Positions 25,109 to 33,750 of a stretch of 64,000 nucleotides of DNA are shown one piece after another. The notes under the pieces are model-generated. The model was not told the origin of the DNA, made no database searches, and was given only the letters and a program-made list of their open reading frames with translations. The stretch lies in the NCBI GenBank assembly GCA_964597315.1, contig CAZQXD010000004.1, forward strand, positions 1-64,000, written 5' to 3'. Every line of letters starts with the position of its first letter. Within the stretch, counting starts at the first letter, position 1. This stretch comes from CAZQXD01 sp964597315. GTDB taxonomy: Bacteria > Pseudomonadota > Gammaproteobacteria > Competibacterales > Competibacteraceae. Position numbers and translations under genes: made by a program.

Positions 25109-26950
25109 GTGCGATATACCAATGCCCAAAACAGCGTACTCCTAGCGCTCCTAGCGCTCCTAGCCTGGCTACTGATGCCTGTTCTGGCGTCGGCGGCGAC
25201 CTCCGAGGATGACTTGCTGGACCCGGAGGTGGCGTTCACCCTGGCCGTGACGGCCCAGGACGCGGACACCGTGGTGGCCACCTGGACCATCGCCCCGGGC
25301 TATTACCTGTATCGAGAGCGGCTGGCCTTTCAATCCAATACTCCCGGACTGGCCCTGGGCGAACCCCAATTGCCCAAGGGCAAGGTCAAGGAGGACGAGT
25401 TTTTCGGTAAACAGGAAATCTACCGGGATTCGGTGTCAGCGGTGGTGCCGGTCCTGGCTCGGGAGACAGGGGCGGCCCGGGACCTGGAACTCCAGGCGAC
25501 CTCCCAGGGTTGCGCCGACTTGGGTATCTGCTATCCCCCTCAGACCCAGACCATGACCGTGGCCCTGGTGGGCGCCGCCCAGGCCGCCGAGCCGCCCCCG
25601 CCGGCTGTTCCCCGGCCCGCCATCGCCCCGGCGCCCGCAGGTCCGGTGTCCGAGCAGGACATGATCGCCACGATGCTCACCGAACAGCGGTTTTTGTCTA
25701 TGCCCGCCTTTTTCGGGTTTGGTTTGCTGCTGGCCTTTACCCCTTGCGTGTTTCCCATGATCCCCATTTTATCCTCTCTGATCGTGGGCCAGGGACAGAT
25801 CACCCAGCGCCAGTCTTTTATATTGTCCGTGGTCTATGTCTTGGCCATGGCCGTCACCTACACAGTGGCCGGGGTGCTGGCCGCCCTGTTGGGCGCCAAT
25901 GTTCAGGCCCTGTTCCAGAATCCCTGGGTGCTGGTGACGTTCAGCCTGTTGTTCGCGGCCCTGGCCATGTCCATGTTCGGCTTCTACGACTTACAGATTC
26001 CCACCAGTTGGCAGAGTAAGCTCAGCGAGTTGTCCAACCGCCACGGTGGCGGCAGCTATGCCGGCGTGGCGGTGATGGGTCTACTCTCGGCCCTGATCGT
26101 CGGCCCTTGTGTGGCCCCGCCCCTGATTGGCGTGCTGGCGGTGATTGCCGCCAGCGGCGATGTGTGGCTGGGAGGCTGGGCGCTGTTTGTGCTGAGCCTG
26201 GGAATGGGGGCGCCGCTGTTGTTGATCGGCGCCTCGGCGGGCAAGCTATTGCCCCGGGCCGGGCACTGGATGGATCGGGTCAAGGCGGTGTTCGGGGTGT
26301 TGCTTCTGGGCGTGGCCATTTGGATGCTGGAACGTATCCTGCCGGAGGCCGTGGCCATGCTGTTGTGGGCCTTGCTGCTAATCGTCTCGGCCATCTACAT
26401 GGGCGCCGTGCGGCCCCTGGACAGCACCGACGCTGGCTGGCAGCCCCTGGTGAAGGGCATGGGGATGGTGCTGATGATCTACGGGGTGCTGTTGCTGGTG
26501 GGGGTGGCCGCTGGCGGCAAGGACCCGCTGCAACCCTTGCGCGGCGTGGGATTGATGGCCGGCGGCGGCGCTGTGGCCGAGCCTCTGGAGTTCGTGCCCA
26601 TCAAGACCGTGGCCGATTTGGAGACTCAAGTTAGCCAGGCTCGCGCCACCGGGCGGCCTGCGGTGCTGGATTTCTACGCCGACTGGTGCGTCTCCTGCAA
26701 GGAACTGGAGAAATACACCTTTACCGATTCTGGCGTACAGGCCGCCTGGAAGGGCGCTCTGCTGCTGCGGGCCGATGTCACCGCCAACGACCAGGCCGAT
26801 CAGGCTTTACTCAAGCGCTTCGGTATCATCGGCCCCCCCGCTGTGTTGTTCTTCGGCTCCGACGGTGTTGAGCGACCGGCTTACCGAGTGGTGGGCTATA
26901 TGCCCGCCGAGCCGTTTCGGGAGCATCTCGAACAGGTCATGCGCTTATAA
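25109..26950 (+). CDS. dsbD: Thiol:disulfide interchange protein DsbD
   Basis: 613 residues with the three DsbD modules. After a signal peptide, an N-terminal periplasmic domain (about 25-150) has the Cys pair in SQGCADLGICYPP. The central eight-helix domain carries the transmembrane Cys in FTPCVFPMIPI and GPCVAPPLIG. The C-terminal thioredoxin domain has DFYADWCVSCKELE. DsbD moves electrons from cytoplasmic thioredoxin to periplasmic partners such as TlpA, encoded just upstream. The start is a GTG behind CAGGAG; the frame is open upstream but lacks signal-peptide features. Confidence 0.95.
   Translation: MRYTNAQNSVLLALLALLAWLLMPVLASAATSEDDLLDPEVAFTLAVTAQDADTVVATWTIAPGYYLYRERLAFQSNTPGLALGEPQLPKGKVKEDEFFGKQEIYRDSVSAVVPVLARETGAARDLELQATSQGCADLGICYPPQTQTMTVALVGAAQAAEPPPPAVPRPAIAPAPAGPVSEQDMIATMLTEQRFLSMPAFFGFGLLLAFTPCVFPMIPILSSLIVGQGQITQRQSFILSVVYVLAMAVTYTVAGVLAALLGANVQALFQNPWVLVTFSLLFAALAMSMFGFYDLQIPTSWQSKLSELSNRHGGGSYAGVAVMGLLSALIVGPCVAPPLIGVLAVIAASGDVWLGGWALFVLSLGMGAPLLLIGASAGKLLPRAGHWMDRVKAVFGVLLLGVAIWMLERILPEAVAMLLWALLLIVSAIYMGAVRPLDSTDAGWQPLVKGMGMVLMIYGVLLLVGVAAGGKDPLQPLRGVGLMAGGGAVAEPLEFVPIKTVADLETQVSQARATGRPAVLDFYADWCVSCKELEKYTFTDSGVQAAWKGALLLRADVTANDQADQALLKRFGIIGPPAVLFFGSDGVERPAYRVVGYMPAEPFREHLEQVMRL
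25139..25164 (+). repeat. 9-bp triplicated repeat in the dsbD signal peptide
   Basis: Nearly three copies of CTCCTAGCG encode Leu-Leu-Ala units in the hydrophobic core of the DsbD signal peptide. Slippage would change the core by three residues at a time without a frameshift. Confidence 0.85.
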
Positions 26951-26976
26951 AATCCACCGGCATCGTGGAAATCGAG

Positions 26977-27011
26977 ACAACGATTTGTTCAGGCATTGAA
27001 TGTTTCGTTCA
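26977..27011 (+). promoter_or_regulatory. Candidate paired activator sites upstream of a sigma54 promoter
   Basis: An inverted repeat TGAATG-TTT-CGTTCA at 26997-27011 is centred 72 bp upstream of the -24 GG of the promoter at 27074. A related site ACAACG-ATT-TGTTCA at 26977-26991 lies 20 bp, two helical turns, further out. Sequence, spacing and distance match the pair before 22363. Confidence 0.62.
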
Positions 27012-27073
27012 GGTCAGGTAAGCATAAAACGTCGATTATAAAATCAGATCATTGTTTTTAAAGAAAATAATTT

Positions 27074-27090
27074 TTGGCACGGATTGTGCA
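27074..27090 (+). promoter_or_regulatory. Sigma54 (RpoN) promoter
   Basis: TTGGCACGGATTGTGCA has the perfect -24 box TTGGCACG, with GG at 27076-27077 and GC at 27088-27089 ten bases apart; only one base of the -12 TTGC differs (GTGC). The predicted start near 27101 leaves a short leader to the ATG at 27137. Confidence 0.82.
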
Positions 27091-27136
27091 AATTTTGTCT
27101 CCCGAGACCAGCGAAATCAGCCGATGGGAGACGATC

Positions 27137-27496
27137 ATGAAAACCTTAACCGCCGCTGTTGTGCTAGGGCTGTCAGTGGGCCTGCCAAGCATCGCCAATG
27201 CCGAACCGTTCAATGACCGTGGCGCCTTGTTTCTGACTACCGTCACGCCGAGCATGGGTGCGCCGACGGCCGTGGACTTCCAAACTAATCTCACCGCCTA
27301 TAACGACCGTGGCGCCGACTTTCAACGGGAAACGACCATCAGCCACGGTCCGGCGGTTTGCCCCCTAGATGGCGTCCCGGCCTCCAACGGCTTCCATAAT
27401 CGTGGCCGCGACTTCGTCGTCACCGCCGATCTGGAACGGGCCGGAATCGAGGTACACAGCCGCTGGGCCGGCGACGGCCATGTCACCAAGTGCTAA
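27137..27496 (+). CDS. Small exported protein with three NDRG-x-x-F repeats
   Basis: 119 residues with a signal peptide (to IANA). The mature protein carries three copies of an aromatic-Asn-Asp-Arg-Gly motif at near-constant 30-residue spacing: FNDRGALF (25-32), YNDRGADF (55-62) and FHNRGRDF (86-93). Each is followed by a short beta-prone stretch. There are two Cys, one near the middle and one as the last residue. I recognise no family. It is directly behind a strong sigma54 promoter and 34 bases ahead of a receiver-domain gene, so it is a likely output or sensor component of the signalling genes downstream. Confidence 0.8.
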   Translation: MKTLTAAVVLGLSVGLPSIANAEPFNDRGALFLTTVTPSMGAPTAVDFQTNLTAYNDRGADFQRETTISHGPAVCPLDGVPASNGFHNRGRDFVVTADLERAGIEVHSRWAGDGHVTKC

Positions 27497-27530
27497 CACC
27501 CTAGAGCCACGTTAATCCGCCAGGCGCGCC

Positions 27531-27938
27531 ATGAACGGACGAGCTATTCCCCAGGGATCGGCTCGTCCTTCCCGCCGGGCCAATGCCCATCACACCATTT
27601 TGCTGGTGGAGGACGACCCGTGCTTGTTGGGGATGCTGACCCTGGAATTGGAAGCGGTGGGCTATCGGGTACAGGGTTTTTCCAGCGCCGAGCAAGCTTT
27701 GGCCACGGGGCCTGGGGTCGCCGACCTGGCGATCTTGGATTATCACTTGCCGGGTATGGACGGAGCGGCTCTGCTCAAGCACCTGCGGCAGCGTCAACCG
27801 GAACTGCCAGCATTGATCATCAGCAGCGATTGTGACGCCGTCTGTCTACCCGTGCGCCGGGACCCGCCAGCCGCCCGGCTGTTGCGAAAACCCTTCGTGT
27901 TAGACCACTTACTGAACCATGTCCGCCTGCTGCTGTGA
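27531..27938 (+). CDS. Single-domain response regulator (receiver only)
   Basis: 135 residues: a basic N-terminal tail of about 20, then a CheY-like receiver with the acidic pair in ILLVEDDPCLL, the phosphoacceptor Asp in LAILDYHLPGMDG, the Thr/Ser switch (LIISSDCD) and the Lys in LLRKPF. There is no output domain, so it probably relays or titrates phosphate within the pathway of the kinase encoded 1.5 kb downstream, or acts by protein contact. It follows the NDRG-repeat gene closely. Confidence 0.88.
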   Translation: MNGRAIPQGSARPSRRANAHHTILLVEDDPCLLGMLTLELEAVGYRVQGFSSAEQALATGPGVADLAILDYHLPGMDGAALLKHLRQRQPELPALIISSDCDAVCLPVRRDPPAARLLRKPFVLDHLLNHVRLLL

Positions 27939-28069
27939 CCTTTCCTCCGGTCGCCCTGGCGGTCCCGGCATCCATATCCTTGTTGAGCGCGTACTCTTAT
28001 TGAAAGATACTGTCTATCCATCGATACCTACAGTATTGGCGATCGATCAAGCTCAACGGAGGTGGAGGC

Positions 28070-29446
28070 GTGAAGCGGCACCTGCTGATTGTTGAAGACG
28101 ACGCGAATCTCAACAGCATGTTGGGGATACATTTCGAGGAGCTGGGCTATAAGGTATTCAGCGCCCTGAGCGTGGCCGAGGCCCTATCCCAGGTGGCCGA
28201 GCGCGCTCCCGACATTGCCCTGTTGGATGAGTGCCTACCCGACGGCAGCGGCCTGGAGTTGCTAGGTCGGCTGCTGGACAAGGAGCCGGAGCTGCCGGTG
28301 ATCATGGTCACCGGAATGCACGACCTGGAGTTGGCCATCCAGGCTATCCAACAGGGTGCTTACGACTTTATCCACAAACCTTTGCAGATTGAGGAGCTGG
28401 TCCATCTGGTGGACCGGGCCTTGGAGCATCGCCGGTTGGTGCGCAAGCTGGACGCCCTGTCCAGCAGCGAGGACCCAGTGACCTTGGGTGAAATGATCGG
28501 CCACAGCCGGGCCATGTTGGCGGTCACTAAGGAAATCGCCCTGGTGGCCGAGAGTGACGCCCGGGTGCTGATCACCGGAGAGTCCGGCACCGGCAAGGAA
28601 CTAGTGGCTCGGGCCATCCACGGCCATAGCGGTCGGGAGGGGCCGTTCCTAGCGGTGAACTGCGCCGCCATCGTCGATAACCTGCTGGAATCGGAGCTAT
28701 TCGGCCACGAGAAAGGCGCTTTCACCGGCGCGGTGACCCGTAAATCCGGCAAATTCGAACTGGCCACCGACGGCACGCTGTTTCTGGACGAGGTCGGGGA
28801 GCTGGCGATGCCCTTGCAGGCCAAGTTGCTGCGGGTGTTACAGGAAGGCGTATTCGAGCGGGTAGGGGGGGTGCAGCAGCTCGCTACCAATACCCGGGTC
28901 ATTGCCGCCACCAATCGCGATCTGACAGCGGAGGTCAAGGCCGGGCGGTTCCGGGAGGACCTGCTCTACCGACTCAATGTGCTGCATATCCACATGCCGC
29001 CCCTGCGGGAACGGCGCGAGGATGTCCCCTTACTGATCAATGGCCTCATGGAGCGCCTGGCCCGGGCCTTGCACCGCAAGCCCCTGCGGACCACGGAGGC
29101 CAGCCTGGCCCGGCTGCAAGCCTATGACTGGCCCGGCAACATCCGGGAACTGGAGAACGTCCTGACCCAGGCCCTGGTGCGGGCCAGGGACACAGTGCTG
29201 ACCCCCGATCTGCTGGCCTTGGGCTTGACCACCGATCCCGAGCCGTCCAGGACCAGTCCTTTCCATGGCGCCGACGGCAAGCTGTACAGCCTGGACGAAC
29301 TGGAAGCCCAGCAGATCCAACGGGCGTTGGACGAAACCGGTGGCCATAAGGGCAATACCTGCGAGATTCTGGGCATCTCCCGGCCAGCCCTGGAACGCAA
29401 GATCCGCAAATACCGGTTGCGCTTGCCCCAGACCCAGGCCGCCTAA
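28070..29446 (+). CDS. NtrC-family sigma54-dependent response regulator
   Basis: 458 residues. Receiver domain 1-120 (IVEDDANL, phosphoacceptor in ALLDECLPDGSG, Lys in IHKPLQ). AAA+ domain about 150-385 with Walker A GESGTGKE, the sigma54-contact loop GAFTGA, Walker B TLFLDEVGEL and the arginine region. A Fis-type helix-turn-helix closes the protein (GNTCEILGISRPALERKIRKY, quoted in part: ILGISRPALERKIRKY). The intact GAFTGA loop predicts true sigma54 activation. The GTG start is preceded by GGAGG. Three sigma54 promoters with related upstream repeats occur within 14 kb and are its best candidate targets. Confidence 0.95.
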   Translation: MKRHLLIVEDDANLNSMLGIHFEELGYKVFSALSVAEALSQVAERAPDIALLDECLPDGSGLELLGRLLDKEPELPVIMVTGMHDLELAIQAIQQGAYDFIHKPLQIEELVHLVDRALEHRRLVRKLDALSSSEDPVTLGEMIGHSRAMLAVTKEIALVAESDARVLITGESGTGKELVARAIHGHSGREGPFLAVNCAAIVDNLLESELFGHEKGAFTGAVTRKSGKFELATDGTLFLDEVGELAMPLQAKLLRVLQEGVFERVGGVQQLATNTRVIAATNRDLTAEVKAGRFREDLLYRLNVLHIHMPPLRERREDVPLLINGLMERLARALHRKPLRTTEASLARLQAYDWPGNIRELENVLTQALVRARDTVLTPDLLALGLTTDPEPSRTSPFHGADGKLYSLDELEAQQIQRALDETGGHKGNTCEILGISRPALERKIRKYRLRLPQTQAA

Positions 29447-29452
29447 GCCGTT

Positions 29453-30895
29453 GTGAAGCCGCCCCCCGCCGTGCCGTTGGCTCGCTCTGGCCGATGGCTG
29501 GCCTTACGGGGAAGTCTATCGGCGCGGCTGGTGGTGCTGATGGTGCTGTTCATGACCCTGGCTGGCTTGCTGATGCAACTGCCGGCGGTGGCCCGTTACC
29601 GCATGGCTTGCCTGGAGGACAGCATCGCCCGGGGATTCGACATCGCCTTGGCCTTACGGGGAGGTAGGGGCAGCCAGGCCATGCCCGCCACCACCACACC
29701 TGAATACATGCTCGAAGAAGTGCTGCTGCACCATTCCCAGATCGTGGGGGTGGAGGTGGGGCCGATGCCCGGACCCCAGGTCTGGATGCTGGGCAGCATA
29801 CCGGATCGGGTGGATGCTACCGTGGTCGTGGCGGAGCAGAGCATTCCGTGGTTGCTGCTGGATACCCTCCAGACCCTGCTAGGGGGCGCAGACCGGATCG
29901 TTCGGGTCGAGGGGATGCAGGGGAATAAAGTGCCGGTGGCGGTCTATGTGGACGAGGCGGTGCTGTACCGGGATGTCTACAGTTATACCCTGTGGATTGT
30001 GCTGTATTCTCTGATTATCGCCCTGGCATTGGCCGCGCTGCTGTATCTGTGCCTGCAATGGTTGGTGGTGCGCTCGATCCGGTCCATCACCCTGAACCTG
30101 AAGCGGTTTCGGGAAAACCCGGAACAGACGGAACAAGCGCTCCCCTCCGGCGTCCGGGACGACGAGATCGGCTATATCGAGGCGGAACTCAGCCGGATGC
30201 AGCGGGAACTGCGCGCCGCTCTGGCCCAACAGACCCGGCTGGCCGCCTTGGGTGGGGCGGTGAGCAAGCTCAACCACGATTTCAAAAGCATCCTGTCTAC
30301 GGTATCCATCGCCTCCGGGCGGCTGGCCAAGGTGGACGACCCCACGGTGCGGAGAATCGCTCCGCTGCTGGTGGGTTCGGTGGAACGGGCCATCGGCCTA
30401 TGCACCCAGGCCCAGGACCTGGCCCGAGGCGACCAGGTGACCCTCAACCGGGAGCGGTTCATGCTAAGAGTCCTGGCCGAGGAGGTCTGGGAGGCCCTAG
30501 AGCCGCGAGGGGGTGGCCGGGTGGGCTGGCACAATCAGGTGGACCCTACGCTGAAGCTGGACGCCGACCGGGAGCGGCTGTACCGGGTGTTGCTCAATCT
30601 GGGGCAAAACGCCATCCAGGCCGGCGCCACGGTACTGCGCCTGAATGCAGTGTGCAAGGATGACGCGTGTGTTTTCGATGTACACGATAACGGTCCCGGT
30701 ATTCCCGAAGCGCAACAGCGGCAGTTGTTCCAGCCTTTCGTGGGTTCAACCCGGGCCGAGGGCACCGGGCTGGGGCTGGTCATCGCCAGGGATCTGATAC
30801 GGGCCCATGGGGGCGAACTGGTGTTACGGAATACCGAAGGGCAAGGCACTTGCTTTCGGATACGCTTGCCGCAACCGCCCGGAACCGCCGCTTAG
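29453..30895 (+). CDS. Membrane sensor histidine kinase partnered with the sigma54 regulator
   Basis: 480 residues. Two membrane helices (about 26-47 and 182-203) bracket a periplasmic sensor of about 130 residues with no recognised domain. A HAMP-like linker follows, then the phosphoacceptor helix LAALGGAVSKLNHDFKS with His at about 275, and a complete ATPase domain: N box NLGQNAIQA, G1 DNGPGIP, G2 GTGLGLV. The NHDF-type H box is of the class that partners NtrC-like regulators. The start is seven bases after the regulator stop, so the two form an operon. The signal is presumably periplasmic or membrane-derived. Confidence 0.92.
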   Translation: MKPPPAVPLARSGRWLALRGSLSARLVVLMVLFMTLAGLLMQLPAVARYRMACLEDSIARGFDIALALRGGRGSQAMPATTTPEYMLEEVLLHHSQIVGVEVGPMPGPQVWMLGSIPDRVDATVVVAEQSIPWLLLDTLQTLLGGADRIVRVEGMQGNKVPVAVYVDEAVLYRDVYSYTLWIVLYSLIIALALAALLYLCLQWLVVRSIRSITLNLKRFRENPEQTEQALPSGVRDDEIGYIEAELSRMQRELRAALAQQTRLAALGGAVSKLNHDFKSILSTVSIASGRLAKVDDPTVRRIAPLLVGSVERAIGLCTQAQDLARGDQVTLNRERFMLRVLAEEVWEALEPRGGGRVGWHNQVDPTLKLDADRERLYRVLLNLGQNAIQAGATVLRLNAVCKDDACVFDVHDNGPGIPEAQQRQLFQPFVGSTRAEGTGLGLVIARDLIRAHGGELVLRNTEGQGTCFRIRLPQPPGTAA

Positions 30896-30967
30896 CCGGA
30901 TCAATAGTAAGGTTTCGCTTCCCTGCCCCGGCGCTGTGCTGGCCGGGCTGGTGGTTCAGGCTTAGGC

Positions 30968-31786
30968 TCACACCGGCGCTTGGTCCCATACTTCCTCTTC
31001 TTCGGCATCCCCCTGGAAAATATCGTTCCAGGCCACGAACAGCAGCGCCCCCAGATAGGCCGGCAGGGGCAGGGCCAAAACCTGGGCGAGTATTTCCAGC
31101 ACTGGCACTGAGGCCAGCAGAATCAGTCCCAGCCCCGCCAGCCCCAGCACCGGTCCCAGCCAGGGGTTGAGCTGGAAGGCCCGGAAGCTCTGCCGCCAGG
31201 CCACATGAAAGGGCGCTTCTTTGAACAGATGTAGGGGTGGCACGAAGCAGGCAAACAGGATTTGCAGCACCAGCACCAAGGCCCCGGCCATCAGCAACTG
31301 AGTGCCCAGCAAGGTATCCGCCACCCCGAACGGGACGAAGGGCGCCGAGCTTCCCGTGTCGGCCAGCAGCGCCGTCGGGCGGACCAAATCCCGGATCAGA
31401 TAGAGGGCCAGATAGCCCTGTAACAGCAGGGCGAACAGAAACAAGGTGGTACGGCCCAGCACCCTAAGGGCCGTCGGCACCAGTAGCTGACGCAGGGGCG
31501 GCGGCTTGTCCCAGGACAGGGCCCGGGCCAGACCCGCCGATAGGCACACGGAGCAAGCCAGGGGCAGGCCGTAGCAGATCACTGTGGCCACCACCAGCAA
31601 CCAACCGCCTCCGGCGGGCAGGGTCAACTCCCATAGAGGCAGAGCCAGCAGCAGGGCGCTGCCGACGGGGGCCACCAGGGCCGCCAGCAAAAATACCCAG
31701 GGCCGCGTCAGCAGCAGGGCCAGAGCCTGTTTTAGCCAGTCCAAGCCATCGTGGGGCGTCAGCGGCCGGGGACCCAGGGGCCTCAT
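30968..31786 (-). CDS. Six-helix membrane protein, BPSS1780-like
   Basis: 272 residues with about six hydrophobic helices and a strongly acidic C-terminal tail (GDAEEEEVWDQ). Layout and length resemble the BPSS1780-type integral membrane family, but I can give only this resemblance and no function. Its start overlaps the stop of the upstream membrane-protein gene by four bases. It is convergent with the histidine-kinase gene, separated by 72 bases. Confidence 0.6.
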   Translation of the reverse strand: MRPLGPRPLTPHDGLDWLKQALALLLTRPWVFLLAALVAPVGSALLLALPLWELTLPAGGGWLLVVATVICYGLPLACSVCLSAGLARALSWDKPPPLRQLLVPTALRVLGRTTLFLFALLLQGYLALYLIRDLVRPTALLADTGSSAPFVPFGVADTLLGTQLLMAGALVLVLQILFACFVPPLHLFKEAPFHVAWRQSFRAFQLNPWLGPVLGLAGLGLILLASVPVLEILAQVLALPLPAYLGALLFVAWNDIFQGDAEEEEVWDQAPV

Positions 31787-32301
31787 AAGGTCGGGTTTTC
31801 GGATGCCGCAGCCGATGGCCGATGCAAGGCCGACAGGTACGGGTTGGGCGGCAGCGGGCGGGTCAAAAACAGAAACACCCCCAAGGCCATGAGCAGTAGC
31901 GAGGCGCTAGCGATAATGGCCACCGGATAGAACAGATTACCGGCCAGGTCCAACTGGCTGTACTTGATGACCATGATCAGTCCCTCCAGAGCCAGGGAGA
32001 TGGCCACCACGCTGATAAACCGGGTGACCGTGCGCCGCACCACCGACAGCAGGCTCTGGCCTTCTTCGGAGATGGCGTATTCCTTGCCGATGCCGATGCC
32101 CAACTCGAAAGTCGCCAGGGAGATGACAGCGGTATTGATGGCCCGGATGATGCCGGACACTAGGGTGTCGGCGTCCTGGTAGTCGACGGTGACGAATTGA
32201 TAGGCCGCCAGAACCCCCATGGACAAGGCCAGAATCAAAAACAGGGCCGAGAACAGCATGGCCATGAGAATTTTGAAGTTTTCCACAAGGGTTTTGAACA
32301 C
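31783..32301 (-). CDS. Four-helix membrane protein of unknown function
   Basis: 172 residues with four predicted membrane helices (about 10-32, 55-75, 92-112, 128-150) and a short polar C-terminus. The second helix region, INTAVISLATFELGIGIGKEY, is distinctive, but I recognise no named family. It is translationally coupled to the BPSS1780-like gene. Together they look like a two-component membrane complex of unknown role. Confidence 0.65.
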   Translation of the reverse strand: MFKTLVENFKILMAMLFSALFLILALSMGVLAAYQFVTVDYQDADTLVSGIIRAINTAVISLATFELGIGIGKEYAISEEGQSLLSVVRRTVTRFISVVAISLALEGLIMVIKYSQLDLAGNLFYPVAIIASASLLLMALGVFLFLTRPLPPNPYLSALHRPSAAASENPTL

Positions 32302-32637
32302 GATCGGCCTCTTGGTGGTGTTTCAGCTATTGTCCTGGCGAGAGCATGTAGTGGGACAGACGTAACTATAATCGGTTTCAAGGCAGGCGTCCGTTGCGCT
32401 AGGGTTACGGGACGTCTGGAATTTTCGCTGACCGGCGCCGAAGTCTTGTTGTGCTGGGACGCGGCGCGTATGCAAGGGATCGAGACGGACGATCCGAAGG
32501 TGTTGGGGGAGGTGGACCCGTTGGTGGACCTGGCGCCGGTCGAGGGCTTGTCGTGAGACCGAGGCGGGTTTTCAGGAGAATCGGAGCCACCCCCAAGCCA
32601 AAAACCGTTATCCCAGATCAGGACCCCGGAGGTTCCC
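32302..32637. other. Divergent intergenic region, 336 bp
   Basis: It separates the minus-strand membrane genes from the AhpD-like gene. The right end carries a good GGAGG (32628-32632) before that gene's ATG. A TATAGT on the minus strand near 32367 could be a -10 for the membrane pair, without a convincing -35. An open plus-strand frame through 32556 has no start with a ribosome-binding site and was not called. Confidence 0.5.
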
Positions 32638-33216
32638 ATGTCTGAAATCAGCCGTTTTCCCGTGCCTGAACTGCATGACCTAGCCCCGGATATCCGTGAG
32701 CGCATTATCGAAGTCCAGGAAAAAGTCGGCTTCGTGCCTAATGTGTTTCTGGTGCTGGCCCACCGTCCCGCAGAGTTCCGGGCTTTTTTCGCCTATCACG
32801 ATGCGTTGATGGACAAAGAGCAAGGGCTGACCAAGGCCGAGCGGGAGATGATCGTAGTGGCCACCAGCGCCCTCAACCACTGCCAGTACTGCGTCATCGC
32901 CCATGGCGCCATTCTCCGGGTCTACACAAAAAATCCCAGGTTAGCCGACCAGTTGGCGGTCAGCCATCTGAGCGCCGAGATCGACGACCGGCAACGGATC
33001 ATGCTGGATTTCGCCCTGAAAGTCGCCGGGCCGGACTCGGCGACGGTGGCAGAGGCCGACTTCGATGCCCTGCGCAAGGCCGGATTCGATGACGAGGATA
33101 TCTGGGATATGGGGGCCATCGTCGGTTTTTTCAGTATGTCCAACCGCCTGGCCGCCGTCACCGGCATGCGCGCCAACGAGGCGTTTTATCTACTAGGTCG
33201 GCTGCCCCGGGAGTGA
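32638..33216 (+). CDS. AhpD-like peroxidase-related enzyme (carboxymuconolactone decarboxylase fold)
   Basis: 192 residues, helical, with the redox motif NHCQYCVIAHG in which the CxxC pair and the following His form the proton-relay site of AhpD-type alkylhydroperoxidases. The N-terminal part (EKVGFVPNVFLVLAHRPAEF) and the C-terminal FFSMSNRLAAVTGM fit the uncharacterised peroxidase-related branch of this family. It probably reduces peroxides or a related thiol substrate. GGAGG sits six bases before the ATG. Thiol peroxidase is encoded nearby on the same strand. Confidence 0.9.
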   Translation: MSEISRFPVPELHDLAPDIRERIIEVQEKVGFVPNVFLVLAHRPAEFRAFFAYHDALMDKEQGLTKAEREMIVVATSALNHCQYCVIAHGAILRVYTKNPRLADQLAVSHLSAEIDDRQRIMLDFALKVAGPDSATVAEADFDALRKAGFDDEDIWDMGAIVGFFSMSNRLAAVTGMRANEAFYLLGRLPRE

Positions 33217-33321
33217 GGCCCGGTCGGACCGCCGCCCTTGGCATGGAAGCCGGGGCTGGCTATAGTTTCCGGCGATCGGCCCATATCCTGCCCAGGCCCC
33301 CATATAATAGGAGTCGCCCCC

Positions 33322-33705
33322 ATGCGGAACACCCCCAATGATCTCAAATACGCCGAAACCCACGAGTGGGTGCGGGTCAATGATGACGGCACCGTCACCG
33401 TGGGCATCACCGACTACGCCCAGGAAAAGCTGGGTGATGTGGTGTTTGTGGAGACCCCCGAGCCGGGCCGGGAAGTGGCCGCCGCCGAGGCTGTGGCGGT
33501 CGTGGAATCGGTAAAAGCCGCTTCGGATATCTACAGCCCGGTCAGCGGCCAGGTGGCCGAGGCCAACGAAGCCCTGGCCGACAGCCCCGAACTGGTCAAT
33601 CAGGACCCCTACGGGGATGGTTGGTTATTTCGGATCAAGACCAGCGACGCCCTGGATGGTTTCCTGGATAGCAGCGCCTACGCCGCCAAGCTCGAAGACG
33701 AGTAA
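33322..33705 (+). CDS. gcvH: Glycine cleavage system H protein
   Basis: 127 residues, the standard length. The N-terminus (LKYAETHEWVRV) and the lipoylation loop VAVVESVKAASDIYSP with the modified Lys are diagnostic; YGDGWLFRI follows. The protein carries the aminomethyl group between P, T and L proteins on its lipoyl arm. The start is the ATG after TAGGAG. No gcvT or gcvP is seen in the window, so this copy is either remote from them or used for lipoyl relay. Confidence 0.95.
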   Translation: MRNTPNDLKYAETHEWVRVNDDGTVTVGITDYAQEKLGDVVFVETPEPGREVAAAEAVAVVESVKAASDIYSPVSGQVAEANEALADSPELVNQDPYGDGWLFRIKTSDALDGFLDSSAYAAKLEDE

Positions 33706-33750
33706 ACCGGTAAGTATGATTCAACCCCCACCCACCACAGAGGACGCATA

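Noticed and set aside
28070..30895. PrsK/PrsR pair of the PEP-CTERM system
   Set aside because: The kinase is too short and lacks the many membrane helices and GAF-like part of PrsK, and the regulator reads as a general NtrC/AtoC type.
32197..32556. Plus-strand frame of about 119 residues before the AhpD-like gene
   Set aside because: Half of it lies antisense to a real membrane-protein gene and no start with a ribosome-binding site exists in the remaining part.
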